Source: an uncultured Lachnospiraceae bacterium
GTDB lineage: Bacteria > Bacillota > Clostridia > Lachnospirales > Lachnospiraceae
NCBI GenBank assembly: GCA_902772635.1
Contig: CACYBK010000025.1
Coordinates: forward strand, 1 to 52,070
Length of the DNA stretch: 52,070 nucleotides
Direction of reading: 5' to 3'
The notes beneath the pieces are model-generated. The model did no database searches, was not told the origin of the DNA, and was given only the letters and a program-made list of their open reading frames with translations. Of this stretch, positions 17,980 to 26,500 are shown in pieces. Both the position numbers and the translations under genes were made by a program. The first letter of the stretch is position 1, and every line of letters begins with the position of its first letter.

Positions 17980-18759
17980 ATGCCTAGAAATGCACGAAAA
18001 AAGAGTGCTACGGGTGTATACCACGTAGTAACAAGAGGAATCGGCAAGCAACTATTGTTCGAGGATGATAATGATTACTACTATTTCCTGCGGATCATGT
18101 ATAAATACAAGATCGAGCAGGGCAGCAAAATATACTGCTATTGCCTTATGGATAATCATGTCCATCTGCTCATTTATGACAGTAACGGATCGATCGATCA
18201 GCTTATGAAGAAAGTCGGCGTATCTTATGCCGCATATTACAATCATAAATACGACCGGATAGGGACATTATTTCAGGACAGATTCAAAAGCGAGCCTGTA
18301 GAAGACGAAAGATATTTTAGAACTGTTTTTCGTTATATCCTGCAAAACCCTGAGAAGGCACATATCTGCTCAACGGAAAAATATTTATGGAGTTCATACA
18401 AAGAATTCGAAAGCAATAAACTGGGACTTACAGATACTGATTTCGCGTTATCGATTTTTCACGGCCAACTGAGACTTCTTGATTTTGTAAAAACGAGCAG
18501 CAATGATAATTGCCTGGAGGCGAATCTCCAACGAATAACTGACGCCGAAGCTATAAGCATTCTAAAAAAGAAATTGCACATAGAATCCGGGACTATCATC
18601 AAGTCATTTAGCAAATCCAAGCGGGATGCTGCGATAATGAAATTAATAGCATCAGGCTTAGCTATGAGGCAGATCGAAAGATTGACCGGAATAAGCAGAA
18701 ACGTTATATCCAGAGTGGCAAAAAGTGACAAAAAAACCGTCCCCGTGGCACAAAAGTGA
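17980..18759 (+). CDS. REP-associated tyrosine (Y1/HUH) transposase, RAYT
   Basis: A 259-aa single-strand transposase of the IS200/RAYT group. It opens with the family start (GVYHVVTRGI). It carries the HUH motif MDNHVHLLIY near residue 60 and a catalytic-Tyr helix VSYAAYYNHKYDRIGTLFQ, then QDRFKSEPVEDERYFRTVFRYI. Residues about 190-250 form a helix-turn-helix (MRQIERLTGISRNVISRV) that may read the repeats. GAAAGAGAG precedes the ATG. The last residues, SDKKTVPVAQK, and the TGA are encoded by two inverted A repeats, so the gene ends inside its own presumed substrate. Family is confident; that it processes the A repeats is inference from position. Confidence 0.92.
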   Translation: MPRNARKKSATGVYHVVTRGIGKQLLFEDDNDYYYFLRIMYKYKIEQGSKIYCYCLMDNHVHLLIYDSNGSIDQLMKKVGVSYAAYYNHKYDRIGTLFQDRFKSEPVEDERYFRTVFRYILQNPEKAHICSTEKYLWSSYKEFESNKLGLTDTDFALSIFHGQLRLLDFVKTSSNDNCLEANLQRITDAEAISILKKKLHIESGTIIKSFSKSKRDAAIMKLIASGLAMRQIERLTGISRNVISRVAKSDKKTVPVAQK

Positions 18760-18782
18760 CAAAAGAACCGTCCCCGTGGCAC
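18725..18782 (-). repeat. Subfamily A repeat, inverted tandem pair at the RAYT 3' end
   Basis: Copies 18725-18751 and 18756-18782 on the minus strand are separated by AAAA (31-bp period). The first is fully coding (RAYT C-terminus) and the second supplies the TGA at 18757-18759. Confidence 0.95.
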
Positions 18783-18807
18783 CCTTGGCAACCCCAAAAT
18801 ATTCCTG

Positions 18808-18836
18808 TTGGACGATGCCGCAATTAAGTGTAAAAT
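18808..18836 (+). promoter_or_regulatory. Promoter of the HAD-VanX gene
   Basis: TTGGAC (18808-18813), 17 bases, TAAAAT (18831-18836). The transcript would read through three A repeats before the start at 18991, so they would sit in its 5' leader. Confidence 0.6.
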
Positions 18837-18869
18837 AAACAGGTTACAGGCTGCTGTTTCAGAAATGTG

Positions 18870-18959
18870 GTGACAAAGGGACGGTTCTTTTGTCACTAAA
18901 AGCGCCAAAAGAACCGTCCCCCTGTCACAAAAGTGACAAAAGAACCGTCCCCGTGGCAT
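18870..18959. repeat. Subfamily A repeats: one direct and two inverted copies
   Basis: A plus-oriented copy (18870-18896) faces a minus-oriented pair (18902-18928 with a degenerate GCGCCA arm, and 18933-18959 ending GGCAT) that again has a 31-bp period. The facing copies could form a long stem, like the BIME arrangements of enteric REPs. Confidence 0.93.
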
Positions 18960-18990
18960 CTAGCAACAGAGAGTAGGAGGAAAAGAAAAA

Positions 18991-20766
18991 ATGGAACAAA
19001 CTGAGGCCAATGTAAAGCGAAGCAAAGCAAAGGCTGTGGTCGCTATCCTGATCATTGCGGCTATCGTTGCCGGGGTTGTGACCGGCTTTGCCATTGCGAA
19101 GAAGCCGGCAAAGGGCACGGCACTGACCGAGACCTGGACAGCAGGTTCAACGGTCGCAAAGAGCCTTCGGGACTATGTGACAAAGGTCACAAACGCAAAG
19201 GATAAAGACAATTTCATCCCCGTGAAGGACAGGATCGCGGTATTTGACATGGACGGGACGCTCGCCTGCGAGACCTATTATACCTACTACGATACGATGA
19301 TGTTCATCGAGTACTGCCTCGTCGATCATCCGGAGCGGGTATCGGATGAACTGAAGCAGGTGGCTGCCGCCATCAAGCCCGGCTATACAGCAGATGAGAA
19401 GCTGGCGAGAAACTTCGCAAAAGCGTATGCCGGAATGACGGTTGAGGAGTTCTATGATTACGCTGTCGAGTTTGGAAAGAAGAATACAGGAAGCTTCAAC
19501 AATATGCGCTACATCGACAATGCTTATCTTCCGATGGTGGAGCTTGTTCATTATCTTTATGACAACGACTTCACGATCTATGTGATCAGCGGTACGGAGC
19601 GCACCACTACAAGGGCGATCATCGCAAATTCCCCCTACAGTGATTATGTAACACCGAACCACGTGATAGGAACGGATTTTGAGGTCAAGCAGAAGGGGCA
19701 TGAAGATGTCTCCTCGAATATGGATTACAAATATGAGAACGGCGACGAGCTAGTACTTACCGGCGGCTTCATTCAGAAGAACCTCAATGCCAACAAATCG
19801 ATCTATGTCGAGCGCGAGATCGGACAGCGCCCCGTACTTGCTTTCGGAAACAGCGGAAGCGACACCAGCATGATGAATTACACGATCGACAGCAGGAATC
19901 CTTATCCCGCAGAAGCTTACATGGTCGTCGCTGATGATAATGAGCGTGAATGGGGCAAGCAGGATTGGGCGAAAAAGTCTGCTGAATATACTGAAAAAGG
20001 CTTCATCCCGATCTCGATGAAAAATGATTTTGCAAAGATATATAAGGACGGCATTACCAAGGCGGCAGAGCAGTATCAGGAGAGAAAAGTCGATACCGTG
20101 CCGGTCAGCACATCCGATGTCAAGCTTTCCGATGACTCCTCCGACTTTGTACTGCTGAGCGAGGCTGTACCGGACGCTATCCTTGAGGTCCGTTATTATT
20201 CAACCTACAACTTTGTCGGCGATCGCATTGACGGCTATGAAGAGCCGCTTGCAATGCTTACAAAAGAGGCTGCAAAGGCGCTCAAGGACGTAAGCGATGA
20301 GCTGAAGGAAAAGGGCTACCGCCTGAAGATCTTTGATGCTTATCGTCCGCAGATGGCCGTTACCAATTTCATGAACTGGGCTCTGGATACGAGTGATACA
20401 AGGATGAAACAATACTTCTATCCTGAACTTGAAAAGGATGTCCTCTTCCCCCAGGGCTATATTGCGGAGCACTCCGGCCACAGCCGCGGAAGCACTCTCG
20501 ACCTTACTCTCTTTGATATGAATACGGAGAGAGAAGTCGATATGGGCGGTACCTTTGACTACTTCGGAGAGCTGAGCCACCCGGACTACAAAAACATCAC
20601 GGATGAGCAGTACAATATGAGAATGCTCCTTCGCGAAGTGATGACAAAGCACGGTTTCAAGCCTCTTCCTGAAGAATGGTGGCACTTCACTCTTGAAAAC
20701 GAGCCTTATCCGGATACATATTTCACTTTCCCGATCAACAGCGATTCGATCAAAAAAGCTGCATAA
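18991..20766 (+). CDS. Membrane-anchored HAD phosphatase fused to VanX-type D-Ala-D-Ala dipeptidase
   Basis: Residues 16-36 are a membrane anchor placing the rest outside. Residues about 75-350 are a HAD phosphatase: VFDMDGTL (about 85), the Ser/Thr motif VISGTERT and the acidic motif GNSGSDTSMM. Residues about 385-590 are a VanX/DdpX-type D,D-dipeptidase: FDAYRP (Arg of the VanX site), the zinc motif SGHSRGSTLD (about 495, with Thr where Ala is usual) and EEWWHF (catalytic Glu and third ligand, about 560). AGGAGG precedes the ATG. VanX enzymes are usually single-domain and about 200 aa; here the protein would couple dephosphorylation and dipeptide cleavage at the wall. No VanH/VanA partner is nearby, so a nutrient or wall-turnover role is more likely than resistance. 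Confidence 0.9.
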   Translation: MEQTEANVKRSKAKAVVAILIIAAIVAGVVTGFAIAKKPAKGTALTETWTAGSTVAKSLRDYVTKVTNAKDKDNFIPVKDRIAVFDMDGTLACETYYTYYDTMMFIEYCLVDHPERVSDELKQVAAAIKPGYTADEKLARNFAKAYAGMTVEEFYDYAVEFGKKNTGSFNNMRYIDNAYLPMVELVHYLYDNDFTIYVISGTERTTTRAIIANSPYSDYVTPNHVIGTDFEVKQKGHEDVSSNMDYKYENGDELVLTGGFIQKNLNANKSIYVEREIGQRPVLAFGNSGSDTSMMNYTIDSRNPYPAEAYMVVADDNEREWGKQDWAKKSAEYTEKGFIPISMKNDFAKIYKDGITKAAEQYQERKVDTVPVSTSDVKLSDDSSDFVLLSEAVPDAILEVRYYSTYNFVGDRIDGYEEPLAMLTKEAAKALKDVSDELKEKGYRLKIFDAYRPQMAVTNFMNWALDTSDTRMKQYFYPELEKDVLFPQGYIAEHSGHSRGSTLDLTLFDMNTEREVDMGGTFDYFGELSHPDYKNITDEQYNMRMLLREVMTKHGFKPLPEEWWHFTLENEPYPDTYFTFPINSDSIKKAA

Positions 20767-20806
20767 GTTTTACAAAACTACCCTTGAAAGGAGGGACGAA
20801 GAGGCA

Positions 20807-20932
20807 TTGGCGATCTACAGACACAGAAACAGGCACAGAACTGCGTCCCTTCAATATTCCAAGGTTGCGGCGGATTCAAAGACCTTTGTCAGGATAATGT
20901 CCCTCGGTATAGGCGGCGACAGCAAGTCATAA
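20807..20932 (+). CDS. Possible small ORF after the HAD-VanX gene
   Basis: A 41-codon frame begins at TTG and lies 12 bases after AAAGGAGGG (20787-20795), a strong ribosome site with no other gene behind it. The product is basic and resembles nothing I know. The frame is open further upstream inside the preceding gene. The unexplained ribosome site is the main reason to list it. Confidence 0.2.
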   Translation: MAIYRHRNRHRTASLQYSKVAADSKTFVRIMSLGIGGDSKS

Positions 20933-20950
20933 GTATTATAAGAATTAAAA

Positions 20951-20987
20951 CGGGAGACAGGTGCTTATCCTTGTCTCCCGTTGTTTT
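20951..20987. terminator. Bidirectional terminator between convergent genes
   Basis: CGGGAGACA (20951-20959) pairs with TGTCTCCCG (20972-20980), with a second short pairing of GG and CC inside, followed by TTGTTTTTT. The minus-strand diguanylate cyclase ends inside the stem, so its last codons are part of the terminator. Confidence 0.85.
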
Positions 20988-22134
20988 TTCCATGTGCTCT
21001 TCGCTTGTCGATATAGAGCTTTGCATCTGCGCGGTTCAGGCATTCGTAAACCGTATCGGGACTGTCTTTCAATTCATCATAGCCGATGCTGACATCCAGA
21101 TCATAGGAAAGATCATACTCCTGCTGCTTCTCTTTGAGTATATTTCGAAGCGCTGTGATCAGTTCCTCTGTATGATCCTCTTCTTTGGAGCTCTGTATGA
21201 CGATCGTAAACTCGTCTCCACCGTATCTGCCCAGAAAAACCGAGGCATTTATCTTCTCACAGGCCCGCCTCAGGCAGTCTGAAACAATGGTAAGAGCCCG
21301 GTCACCTTCTGCATGCCCAAAGTGGTCATTGATCCCCTTGAACTTGTTGATATCGATCATTATCACAACAACTTTTGAATTGGCATTGTAGCGGACCAAC
21401 CCGAGATACCTGTTTATCTCTCCTCTGTTGTTGAGATGGGTCAGATCATCCACAGATACCAGCGCCTTTATATTTTGAATATAATACCAAAGCCACATGA
21501 CAGTACAGCCAAAGCAGAATGTGGGCGCATTGAGGAGTACGACCTGGAACATTCCAAAAAACAGAACGCCAAAGGGCACACTTCCCATGAGAAGATACCT
21601 CTTTTTTTCCTCCTTCCGCTCTGACCTTATGGCATATTTCACGGAAAAGCCGAAGGCCCCAATAAGGTAGACTGACGGAGCTGCTATCAGCAGGGGAAAA
21701 TACAGACCGTTCAGCTCATTATTCTCATTTATCCAATAATAAGGATCTACAATGTATGCGATCGTGATGAACAGAACCGAGACTACTACCGGGATAAAGC
21801 ATATACGTCTTTTGATCGGGCTTTTGCGGAAAGCCATTTTCCCCACAACGGCAATGAACATGAAAAGACCATATCCCATCAGAGACAGAAGAATGTAATT
21901 TGTATAATTGAACAGCACGGCAAAAAAGCGTATCTTCGGAAATACGCCACTCAGCATCGCTGCCCAGAAAGCATCGGAAATGAAATACAGGATAAAAGCG
22001 AATATGGCCCGGCCGAACCATACCTGCTTTTCCTGCTTTGTATGATACATCCGATCGGTGATAAGGATCATTGACAGGATGACTACACAGACTACGCTCG
22101 CTTCTGTGTAAAACACAAAATAATCATAACCCAT
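20965..22134 (-). CDS. Membrane diguanylate cyclase (GGDEF)
   Basis: About seven membrane helices (residues 8-215) precede a GGDEF domain (about 225-385) that makes c-di-GMP. The signature is GRYGGDEFTIV (about 305), with substrate-site residues in DINKFKGINDHFGHAEGD. The RxxD inhibitory site normally five residues before the signature is absent, so product inhibition may be weak. GGAGG lies about 12 bases before the ATG. It follows the 48-codon EAL-like ORF by 19 bases and appears to end the long minus-strand operon. Confidence 0.92.
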   Translation of the reverse strand: MGYDYFVFYTEASVVCVVILSMILITDRMYHTKQEKQVWFGRAIFAFILYFISDAFWAAMLSGVFPKIRFFAVLFNYTNYILLSLMGYGLFMFIAVVGKMAFRKSPIKRRICFIPVVVSVLFITIAYIVDPYYWINENNELNGLYFPLLIAAPSVYLIGAFGFSVKYAIRSERKEEKKRYLLMGSVPFGVLFFGMFQVVLLNAPTFCFGCTVMWLWYYIQNIKALVSVDDLTHLNNRGEINRYLGLVRYNANSKVVVIMIDINKFKGINDHFGHAEGDRALTIVSDCLRRACEKINASVFLGRYGGDEFTIVIQSSKEEDHTEELITALRNILKEKQQEYDLSYDLDVSIGYDELKDSPDTVYECLNRADAKLYIDKRRAHGKNNGRQG

Positions 22135-22153
22135 TATAGAGAACTACCTCCGC

Positions 22154-22300
22154 TTAAGCTGTCTTTGAAAAGAAATCCCTGAGCCCTGCTATCAGTATCG
22201 GTTTTGAATATTTATATCCCTGCAGATATGAGGCATGCATGTTGATGCATCTCTTCTCACCGGCTGCATTATAATTATCAAAATACAGATTCTGCCCCAT
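22154..22300 (-). CDS. 48-aa EAL C-terminus-like small protein
   Basis: An ATG with GGGAGG seven bases upstream opens a 48-codon frame. Its middle, SYLQGYKYSKPI, matches the end of EAL c-di-GMP phosphodiesterase domains (typically LQGYYFSKP). None of the catalytic EAL residues can fit in this length. It lies 21 bases after the UbiB-like giant gene and 19 bases before the GGDEF gene, so it is translated from the same message if at all. It could be a relic of a lost GGDEF-EAL partner or a retained mini-protein. Confidence 0.5.
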   Translation of the reverse strand: MGQNLYFDNYNAAGEKRCINMHASYLQGYKYSKPILIAGLRDFFSKTA

Positions 22301-22321
22301 AATATGCCTCCCTGCACATTT

Positions 22322-25300
22322 TTACTTCAACTTGCTGAGCGCCTCGTCAAGCTCCGCCCGGTCGGTTTCAGGGAGCAATCCGGACTGGATCTTGCCATAT
22401 TTTATAATGCCGTTGCCCATCAGTGTTCCCAAGAGGCTTGTCTTCTTTTCACTTGTCACATCACCCAAAATCTGCATGAAATCCTTGACATCATTGACCT
22501 CCACCGGATCCTCATCAAACATCTCGGCATAGGACTTGAGACGCTTTACCGCCATCGGCTTGTATTTCGCCAGGAACTGACGCTCGGCGTATTCAAGGGA
22601 GGCCTTTACACCCTCGTCCTCTTTTCCCTCATCTATGTAGATCTGAACATATTTCTTCTGGATACTGCGGAAATCCTCGTAAACCCTCTTTAATTCCGCT
22701 CCGCCTTCGGGATCCGAAAACCAGGGCGTAAGCTCCTTCGTAAAAGCCCTGACCCCCTGCCAGTAGTTCAGCAGGCGCATGCAGCGGGTGATCTCCTTGT
22801 TCATAGCCGCGCTCAGCTCATCATAATGCTTTTTTTCTTCCCCGGTAAGAGGCTGAGCCTTGTCCTTTATATAAAGAGGCTCCCACTCCTTGCTGAGCTC
22901 GTCAAGCTTCTCGGAACTGAAGTCCTTGGCTTCTCCCCCTTTCCTGAAAGCAAGAAAGGTTTTCATATTGTTTGCGATCTCGGTAGGGTTTGCGGGCGCG
23001 AAAAAGTTTATGCCTTCGCTCAGTTTGACCTTCACCATAGAGATCGTTACATTCTGATCAGTGATCATATTCTGAACGTCCAGATAAAGATCGGCGATCT
23101 GCTCCGCAAGTGTGTCTATATTGCGCTCCAGCTCTTTCTTTTTCTCCGCGTCAGTCTCAGCCGCCGCCTTCTTTTTCAGTTCCTCCAACCTCGTGGTGTC
23201 GTCAGACAGCTTCACCATATCAGGCACCCGGCTCATGGCATTCAGAATAATATCGAGTTTTCCCACATCCCCGGTTTCAAAGGCATCAATGATTTTGAGT
23301 ACAAACTGCGCTGTATCACCAAAGGGAGAAAGAACCTTGTTGGTGGAAAACTGATCTATCATCTTGTTTGTAAAACCATCGCGCAGCTTCTTTTTCTCTG
23401 CCTCGGGCATCTCCGGAGATTTGATCTTTTTCTGTATCTCCAGGAATTCCGCCCGAAGCTCTGACGGATCCGCGTCCATAGGCTTGAGACGGTACTGATC
23501 CATTAGTTCCTTGACCTCTTCGCTCTCTTTATCAAGCTCGTCAATATTGTAGTCTGAATAAAGCTCATCATCAAATTTCTGGCCGTGCTGGATCTGGGCA
23601 ATATGATCGGCACCGGTGAGATATTTCTTTCGGAAAGCCTCACTGGCCCCTGGCTTTTGATCCTTGAGTTCCTTTAAAAAGGCCTGTCTGTCGGGAACGG
23701 ACAGGGAGCTGATGGCGGACTGGTAGTCCGCTTTTATATTCCGTGAATTGTTAAGGCTCGACTGTGTCAGAAGCACCGCGTCTGCCGAGCAGTCGGTTAT
23801 TCTTACGTTCAGGTGATCCAGGGTCTGGATGTCCTTTTTCAGACGGATGATCTCACGCTTCATCTCACCAATGGAATTCTGAAGCCGAAGCTCAGACTGG
23901 GAGAAATAGAACATGGTCTGCGGGATCTCTATCCCGTGCTTCTGCAGCACCATCATGGAAAGATATATCTTCTCTCCCACCGCACTGCCGCATTCCTCAA
24001 AAGTATCCAGTATCTCCTTCTGTATCTTCAACCTGAATGCCTGATTGTTCTTGTCTGTCAGAAGCTCTTTCGACCGGCTGTCTTTCGGCAGGAGGTCAGT
24101 AAACCATCTCAGGAAGTCTCCGGACTGGTTGCATGTGGCTGCTATACTCATGAGCTTAATGGTGCTCTGTGTCTTGTCAAGTTCCGAGGCATTTCCAAAA
24201 TCAAGCACCGTGGCCTTGTCAGAGCTCACCATAACATTTCCGGCGTGCATGTCACCGTGGAAAAAGCCCTTGTCTCCGAAGAGGCTCTTTTCCGCCCAGA
24301 CACGGCCCATTTGCGCGAGGTGCCTGTACTTTGCTTTGGTCTCCTTAAGAAGCTTTACCAAACGTTTCCGGCCGGCCTTCACCTGCTCCATATTTGTTGT
24401 GTTGAGCATACCGCGGTAATGGAGCTTGCCGTCTTGACTCTTCTCGTAAATCCCTGCGAGCTTTGATACCTCACGTCTCGTATTCTTGATATCTTTGAGC
24501 AACTTGTCGAGGGTCTGACCCTCGGCCTTGGTCTGCAGCATATAGTCCTTTGACGCCGGGATGAGCTTGAAGGTCTTGACGCTCTCCACAGTCCCCACTC
24601 CGTCATTGGTATCATAGATACTGCCCTTTTCACAGTTCTCGGCTTCGATCCGAAGATCAAGCTCTTCCTGGATCTTGTCAAGCATTCCGAGATAGGTCTC
24701 CTTCATGGCGCCGCCGTCCATCATGGAATTGTCCTTGTCGAGCACCTTCTCTTTCTTTCTCACAAGATGCTGCTTCCCGTCTTTTCCGGTTTCCCATTCT
24801 CTGTATTCGACGGTCTTGATCACTTCAGGCTCAGTGCAGGAGAGCATTACATCCTTCTCCGCCTTGATCTTTTCCTCCATATCCGGGCGAAGGAGCTTTA
24901 CCACCACCTGGGTCCCTTCGGGGATATTCTTCCCCTTTATATTGCAGAGGAAGGTCTGCCCAACTGAAGCGGCTCCGAGGGATGAGACCACCGTGATCTC
25001 AGATACGGCGTCGTTGCTGGCCGCAACCATTTCCTTCAGCTTTTTGTCCACATAATCCTTCGGGATAGGCTCGAGATTTGATTTGACATCCTCGACCATC
25101 TCCCGAAGCTCTTCAGTCAGGACCTCCTCGGGAAGGCTCTGCATCAGCTTCTGAAGCAGCGGTCCCGCCCCCTTTACCATACCTGAAATATAACGGCCTG
25201 CCCTTTTGAGCTTCAAAGAACTTTTTGCCGTATTCTTTAATGCGGGCTTGCTGTGACGGAGTATCGAGCTCATCATACGGCGCTTTTCCTTCTGCCCGGA

Positions 25301-26500
25301 TTTCGTGAAATAATTGTTGAGGACGATCTGAACGAACCTGCCTTCCCCGTAAGCATCCGTCCATTTGCTGTTCAGCCGCTCCTCCATCGTGGGCTTTTCC
25401 TTCTCCTTCTCCCCATCATCAAACAGTCCCGTTATGTTGTCCTTCATTTCATAAATCGCGCCTGTGGCGGCCTTTACTTCCTCCTGGATCCCGTCAAAGG
25501 AAGCAGTGACTTCCTGATCTATCTTCGCGGCATGGTCCTTGAGGAGAGAAAGAAGTCCCTTGTCCTTCTTCGACAGCAGCTTTTTCACGCCATCCGCTGT
25601 CAGCTCCTTTGTTTCGCTCCTGTCGCGCAGATATTCCGCCACAACTGAGGCTGTTTCCTGAATCGCTTTAAGAAGCTTTTTCTCCGGCGTGTTGAGCTTG
25701 TTTTTGATCGTTGAAAGAGAATCCTTTCTCTGCGGCCGTTTTTTCTCTGCCGTGAGATTCTTTTCTATCTCCATCAGACGATAGAGCTCTTTCTGCTGCT
25801 CCTCAGAGGGTTTCTCAACCTTTTTGAGTTCACCGACCTTTTTCTTTACAAGTGTTATATCCCTTGCATTCTCAGCGGCTGTATCCGCTATCAGCTCCAC
25901 ATGGCCGAGAAGGATCTGAAGAAGGGAATTCTCGTCAATCTCCTTTTCCGAAACCTCCGCCATCAGGTCGACAGCGTCTTTTTCCTTTACGGTCCACTCC
26001 GCTTCCCTGTCCGCGGGAGCTTCCTTTCCTTCCGCTTTGGAGGAGCTCTTCAGCGCCTCCTCAAGCTGCGGCGCCTTCCAATTGTTTTTAAGGCAGTTTA
26101 AAGTCAGTCGTTTCAGGCTTTCGGTCGAAAGATCATAATATCTGTCCTCCGAGATCCCGACAGCCCTTTCCGTGAGTACCGACAGGCAGAGCAGCCTCAG
26201 ATCCTGAATCTCATCATGGCTGACTGCAAAAGGATTGTGGCTCATACCCTCGATAGTGGTAATGAGCTGCTGGTTCTTCGCCCTTTCCTTTTCAAAGGCT
26301 TCGGTATCGGCGCCTTCCTCCTTACGATAAAGCTGATAAAGGGCATTCATGTCGGAATCCAGCCTGAGTTCTGTCTTTACGGTGTTTTTCGAGGTCTTTA
26401 TTTCAGGGGCACTGATCTGCAGAGCGTTCAGTTCATCGAATATCGCCTGTATCTGCCCTTTCTCCTTCCCTTTGTATTGTTCAAGCCGGCTCTTGTGCAT
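22322..26500 (-). CDS. 1392-aa protein with an embedded divergent UbiB/ABC1 (ADCK) kinase core
   Basis: Residues 1-430 and 830-1392 are mostly helical and charged with coiled-coil-like stretches. Residues about 440-800 carry UbiB-family landmarks in order: KLMQ (about 450, for the KxGQ motif), SLGAASVGQTF (about 507, the alanine-rich loop), VVVKLLRP (about 535, catalytic Lys), ELDLRIEAENC (about 617), FHGDMHAGNVMV (about 748) and VLDFGNASELD (about 768, metal Asp). Bacterial UbiB proteins are about 500-550 aa with C-terminal membrane helices and serve quinone synthesis. Here no membrane helix or quinone gene is visible. The ATG overlaps the TGA of the 703-aa gene by one base (TGATG), so the two are translationally coupled. 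The kinase core is a good call; the function is unknown. Confidence 0.75.
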   Translation of the reverse strand: MHKSRLEQYKGKEKGQIQAIFDELNALQISAPEIKTSKNTVKTELRLDSDMNALYQLYRKEEGADTEAFEKERAKNQQLITTIEGMSHNPFAVSHDEIQDLRLLCLSVLTERAVGISEDRYYDLSTESLKRLTLNCLKNNWKAPQLEEALKSSSKAEGKEAPADREAEWTVKEKDAVDLMAEVSEKEIDENSLLQILLGHVELIADTAAENARDITLVKKKVGELKKVEKPSEEQQKELYRLMEIEKNLTAEKKRPQRKDSLSTIKNKLNTPEKKLLKAIQETASVVAEYLRDRSETKELTADGVKKLLSKKDKGLLSLLKDHAAKIDQEVTASFDGIQEEVKAATGAIYEMKDNITGLFDDGEKEKEKPTMEERLNSKWTDAYGEGRFVQIVLNNYFTKSGQKEKRRMMSSILRHSKPALKNTAKSSLKLKRAGRYISGMVKGAGPLLQKLMQSLPEEVLTEELREMVEDVKSNLEPIPKDYVDKKLKEMVAASNDAVSEITVVSSLGAASVGQTFLCNIKGKNIPEGTQVVVKLLRPDMEEKIKAEKDVMLSCTEPEVIKTVEYREWETGKDGKQHLVRKKEKVLDKDNSMMDGGAMKETYLGMLDKIQEELDLRIEAENCEKGSIYDTNDGVGTVESVKTFKLIPASKDYMLQTKAEGQTLDKLLKDIKNTRREVSKLAGIYEKSQDGKLHYRGMLNTTNMEQVKAGRKRLVKLLKETKAKYRHLAQMGRVWAEKSLFGDKGFFHGDMHAGNVMVSSDKATVLDFGNASELDKTQSTIKLMSIAATCNQSGDFLRWFTDLLPKDSRSKELLTDKNNQAFRLKIQKEILDTFEECGSAVGEKIYLSMMVLQKHGIEIPQTMFYFSQSELRLQNSIGEMKREIIRLKKDIQTLDHLNVRITDCSADAVLLTQSSLNNSRNIKADYQSAISSLSVPDRQAFLKELKDQKPGASEAFRKKYLTGADHIAQIQHGQKFDDELYSDYNIDELDKESEEVKELMDQYRLKPMDADPSELRAEFLEIQKKIKSPEMPEAEKKKLRDGFTNKMIDQFSTNKVLSPFGDTAQFVLKIIDAFETGDVGKLDIILNAMSRVPDMVKLSDDTTRLEELKKKAAAETDAEKKKELERNIDTLAEQIADLYLDVQNMITDQNVTISMVKVKLSEGINFFAPANPTEIANNMKTFLAFRKGGEAKDFSSEKLDELSKEWEPLYIKDKAQPLTGEEKKHYDELSAAMNKEITRCMRLLNYWQGVRAFTKELTPWFSDPEGGAELKRVYEDFRSIQKKYVQIYIDEGKEDEGVKASLEYAERQFLAKYKPMAVKRLKSYAEMFDEDPVEVNDVKDFMQILGDVTSEKKTSLLGTLMGNGIIKYGKIQSGLLPETDRAELDEALSKLK

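Larger units (their letters stand above)
17633..18959 (+). mobile_element. REP-RAYT locus: repeat-flanked Y1 transposase with structured leader
   Basis: A RAYT gene (17980-18759) is bracketed by one plus-oriented A repeat at 17633 and inverted copies at 18725-18782, with three more at 18870-18959. The arrangement matches REP-RAYT loci of other bacteria, where the transposase is thought to act on its flanking palindromes. No target duplication or intact insertion-sequence end is seen, so this is probably a domesticated resident and not a recently arrived element. Confidence 0.6.

Noticed and set aside
18991-20766. Vancomycin-resistance locus
   Set aside because: Only a VanX-type domain is present, fused to a phosphatase; no VanA/VanB ligase, VanH or VanRS genes are in the window.
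22322-26500. Ubiquinone biosynthesis protein UbiB
   Set aside because: The kinase core is diverged and embedded in a much longer soluble protein, with no quinone genes nearby; only family membership of the core is supported.
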